A DNA stretch of 7,252 nt from Methanomicrobiales archaeon. Lineage in GTDB: Archaea > Halobacteriota > Methanomicrobia > Methanomicrobiales > Methanospirillaceae. Positions 5,199 through 7,252 of the stretch are shown piece by piece. The stretch spans positions 1 to 7,252 of the forward strand of contig JAAZNH010000130.1 of the NCBI GenBank assembly GCA_012798365.1. Direction: 5' to 3'. The notes below the pieces were generated by a model. The model was not told the origin of the DNA. It did no database searches and saw only the letters and a list, made by a program, of their open reading frames with translations. The translations under genes were made by a program, and so were the position numbers. Each line of letters begins with the position of its first letter. Position 1 is the first letter of the stretch.

Positions 5199-5636
5199 AT
5201 GGAGCAGCGCTGGTATCATCCTGTCCTTGTCGTGGTCCTTCTCAGTATTGCATTTGCCGCTGCCTGCATCAGCTTCCTGCCAACCATCGGCGATGAGGGA
5301 GACGGGAAGACCCTGCAGGTGAAGACCGGCGACACGATAAAAATCTCCCTGGGTGAAACCCCCTCCATACCCTATCGGTGGAAAGTGAATGTAACGGACG
5401 GTCTTGAGATTACCAAAGAGGATTATGCATCCGCAAATCCGGTTGGCGAACTGATGGGGATGGTGGGAGGGGGCGGGTACCGCACCTGGGAAGTCAGAGC
5501 AACCCGGCCCGGCACCCAGGTATTCAAAGCAGAATTTACCGATATCAGTTTTGATCCGGAATGGCGGGGTGCGAATGCACCGGTGAACGAGCAGGCCGTG
5601 ACCCGGTGGTACACGCTGACCATCGTGGTTGACTAA
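5199..5636 (+). CDS. Chagasin-like (I42 family) cysteine protease inhibitor, exported or membrane-anchored
   Basis: This encodes 145 residues. A short N-terminus (MEQRWYHP) precedes a hydrophobic segment at about 9-28. Cys23 after three alanines could be a weak lipobox, so a lipoprotein or a signal anchor is likely and the domain should face outside the cell. The rest is an Inhibitor_I42 beta-sandwich. The GxGG loop is clear (VGGGGYRTWEVRA, about 89-101), followed by TRPGTQVFKAEF and a possible third loop at DPEWRG (119-124). The first loop, NPTTGYxW in typical chagasins, reads TPSIPYRW (54-61), so its threonine-glycine core is missing. Family members block papain-like cysteine peptidases. 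The start at 5199 has GGGGA 5 nt upstream and gives a normal signal sequence; a GTG at 5133 would add 22 charged residues and lies before the predicted transcript start. Confidence 0.82.
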   Translation: MEQRWYHPVLVVVLLSIAFAAACISFLPTIGDEGDGKTLQVKTGDTIKISLGETPSIPYRWKVNVTDGLEITKEDYASANPVGELMGMVGGGGYRTWEVRATRPGTQVFKAEFTDISFDPEWRGANAPVNEQAVTRWYTLTIVVD

Positions 5637-5674
5637 GACCAGCAGGGCCCGGCTCACCCAAAATAATCCCGTGG

Positions 5675-5733
5675 TTTTTTGGCACTCTCCTGTTTTGCCA
5701 CTCTCCTTTTACCATTGGTGAAATTTTCCCTTT
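5675..5733 (+). terminator. Multi-T-tract terminator after the chagasin-like gene
   Basis: T6 at 5675, T4 at 5693, T4 at 5707, T4 at 5724 and T3 at 5731 follow the stop codon by 38-95 nt in otherwise C-rich DNA. Serial U tracts are the usual archaeal intrinsic terminator. The rest of the gap up to alaS holds a small inverted repeat (CTGTC-GGCT-GACAG, 5768-5781) and no clear TATA box. Confidence 0.6.
5677..5708 (+). repeat. Tandem 16-nt duplication within the terminator
   Basis: TTTTGGCACTCTCCTG is followed directly by TTTTGCCACTCTCCTT, two differences in 16. The duplication supplies the second of the serial T tracts. Confidence 0.75.
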
Positions 5734-5830
5734 CCCGGCCTCACACCTCCAACCCGGTCCCGAACTGCTGTCGGCTGACAGAAGCAAAACCTACATTACC
5801 GTTCGTAGTCAACAGTACTCACCAGTTTGT

Positions 5831-5837
5831 GTGATCA
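5831..5837 (+). promoter_or_regulatory. Shine-Dalgarno site of alaS
   Basis: GTGATCA matches the 3' half of the archaeal consensus GGAGGTGATC and ends 3 nt before the ATG, which is the right register. It supports the start at 5841. Confidence 0.65.
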
Positions 5838-5840
5838 CTC

Positions 5841-7252
5841 ATGCTCGAAGAGGAATACCAGCTTGATTATTTCAAAACACAGGGATTCACCCGCAAGATC
5901 TGCAAGGCCTGCGGTTCAGCGTTCTGGACCCGCGACCCGTCCCGCGAGATCTGCGGTGATGCCCCGTGCGAACCCTATAACTTCATCGGCAACCCGGTCT
6001 TCAAGACCCAGACGCTCGATTCGATGCGCGAGGCGTACCTCTCCTTTTTTGAAAAACAGGGGCACACCCGGATCGAACGCTACCCGGTTGCTGCACGGTG
6101 GCGCGATGATATTTACTTGACCATCGCATCCATCGCCGACTTCCAGCCGTTTGTCACAAGCGGTGTTGTCCCGCCGCCGGCAAACCCCCTGACCATCTCC
6201 CAGCCCTGCATCCGGCTCAATGATCTTGACAGCGTGGGAAAATCCGGCCGCCACCTCACCACCTTCGAGATGATGGCCCACCACGCCTTCAACACGCCTA
6301 CAGAAGAGATTTACTGGAAGGACCGCACGGTCGAACTCTGTGACCAGTTCATCGCGTCCATCGGAGGGGACATCAATAAAGTCACCTACAAGGAGAACCC
6401 GTGGATCGGCGGCGGGAACGCCGGACCGAGCGTGGAAGTCCTCATTGGCGGCCTTGAAGTGGCAACCCTCGTCTTCATGAGCCTTGGCCGGCAGAAGACG
6501 CAGGAGAAGGGGTACGATCTCAAGGGCGAGATGTACTACCCGATGAAGCTCCGGATCGTTGACACCGGCTATGGTCTTGAGCGGCTGGTCTGGGCCTCGA
6601 AAGGCTCGCCCACCATCTACGATGCGGTCCTGCCCGAGATGGTCAGCCATGTCATGGGCGCGGCGGGGCTCTCCCATAAACTCGATGACCCGGACTATAC
6701 GCGGATCCTTGCCCTGAACGCCAAATACGCCGGCCTCATGGATATATCAGGAACCAACCTCTTCAACCTGAGAAAGAAAGTGGCTGCAGCAATTGAGATC
6801 TCGCCGGACAAGCTCGACAAGATGATAACGCCGGTCGAGAAAGTCTACGCGATCGTTGACCACACCCGATGCCTTGCGTACATGCTTGGCGACTGCATTG
6901 TCCCGTCCAATGTGCGGGAAGGCTACCTTGCACGCCTCGTCATCCGGCGGACGCTGCGGATGATGCACGAGCTGAAGATCGAAGAGCCGCTCGCGGACAT
7001 GATCGAGCAGCAGACCCGGATCATCGGCATGGGCAAATTCGAGCAGGATATGGCCGTTGTCCGCGAGATCCTTGACCGCGAGACCGAGAAGTACGCTGCA
7101 ACGCTCGAACGCGGCACAAGAATTGTCCAGAAACTGGCCAAGACCTACAAGGCCAAGAGCCAGCGGGTCCCGCTCCAGGAAATTATCACGCTCTACGACT
7201 CCCACGGGATCCAGCTGGTGCGCTTCTGCCATGAACAGCGGGCTGAAACGCA
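5841..7252 (+). CDS. alaS: Alanyl-tRNA synthetase, archaeal type (5' part; runs off the window)
   Basis: The frame is open for 470 codons to the window edge; archaeal AlaRS is about 900 residues, so roughly half is present. It charges tRNA-Ala in the cytoplasm. The archaeal N-terminal extension with paired cysteines is present (C21-x2-C24, then C38 and C43), leading into YNFIGNPVFKTQTLDSMR. Class II core motifs follow: the motif 2 region at about 121-150 (QPCIRLNDLDSVGKSGRH, then TTFEMMAHHAF), GGGNAGPSVEVLIGGLE at 190-206, and motif 3 DTGYGLERLVW at 241-251. The remaining residues are the helical tRNA-recognition region; the editing and C-terminal domains lie outside. No frameshift or stop is seen. 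The gene is set apart from upstream genes by a terminator and has its own Shine-Dalgarno site. Confidence 0.97.
   Translation, partial: MLEEEYQLDYFKTQGFTRKICKACGSAFWTRDPSREICGDAPCEPYNFIGNPVFKTQTLDSMREAYLSFFEKQGHTRIERYPVAARWRDDIYLTIASIADFQPFVTSGVVPPPANPLTISQPCIRLNDLDSVGKSGRHLTTFEMMAHHAFNTPTEEIYWKDRTVELCDQFIASIGGDINKVTYKENPWIGGGNAGPSVEVLIGGLEVATLVFMSLGRQKTQEKGYDLKGEMYYPMKLRIVDTGYGLERLVWASKGSPTIYDAVLPEMVSHVMGAAGLSHKLDDPDYTRILALNAKYAGLMDISGTNLFNLRKKVAAAIEISPDKLDKMITPVEKVYAIVDHTRCLAYMLGDCIVPSNVREGYLARLVIRRTLRMMHELKIEEPLADMIEQQTRIIGMGKFEQDMAVVREILDRETEKYAATLERGTRIVQKLAKTYKAKSQRVPLQEIITLYDSHGIQLVRFCHEQRAET

Noticed and set aside
5004..5657. 217-residue minus-strand frame opposite the chagasin-like gene
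   Set aside because: The plus strand has a promoter, signal sequence and I42 motifs. The antisense product has no domain character.
5916..6677. 253-residue minus-strand frame inside alaS
   Set aside because: It is antisense to an unmistakable AlaRS catalytic core.
1..7252. tRNA, rRNA, insertion sequence or cas genes
   Set aside because: No cloverleaf-like sequence, transposase, terminal inverted repeats or Cas motifs were recognised on reading; this was by eye only.

Overview
The window looks like chromosomal DNA of a GC-rich methanogenic euryarchaeon, most likely of the Methanomicrobiales (Methanoregula-like). The evidence is an archaeal-type alanyl-tRNA synthetase, the anaerobic sulfide-to-homocysteine gene set known from methanogens, archaeal TATA boxes, oligo-T terminators, and Shine-Dalgarno sites matching GGAGGTGATC. 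The genus is an inference from protein character; no search was run.

Layout. Bases 1-888 are the leader-distal end of a type I-C-like CRISPR array. It holds 14 repeats of 32 nt (the first cut by the window edge) and 13 spacers of 33-38 nt. The first three repeats agree, the next ten all differ from one another, and the last is strongly decayed. No cas genes are in view; leader and cas genes would lie to the left. A small AT-rich gene for a ribbon-helix-helix-like protein (919-1110, minus) converges on the array and ends in a T7 tract.

Bases 1192-3790 (minus) form a tightly coupled three-gene operon: a DUF39/HcyBio protein with a C-terminal CBS pair, a NIL-domain ferredoxin with two 4Fe-4S motifs, and a UPF0280 (COG2122) protein. 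Both junctions are 4-nt ATGA overlaps. The three families are the ones linked to homocysteine synthesis from sulfide and an aspartate-semialdehyde-derived acceptor in Methanosarcina. Here they form one transcription unit, with a CBS pair likely to sense S-adenosylmethionine.

A divergent intergenic region (3791-3881) contains a TATA-like box and a perfect 8-3-8 palindrome. To its right, on the plus strand, lie a Nif3-family dinuclear-metal protein and a small SWIM zinc-finger protein, again joined by an ATGA overlap. Next come a possible 41-residue Cys-rich micro-gene (5001-5126), a secreted or membrane-anchored chagasin-like (I42) protease inhibitor, a multi-T-tract terminator with a 16-nt tandem duplication, and the 5' part of alaS, which runs off the right edge.

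The points most worth a second look are the concentration of CRISPR repeat changes in the hairpin centre, a repeat-like fragment inside spacer 4, the complete homocysteine operon with its palindrome, and the unannotated Cys-rich micro-gene.
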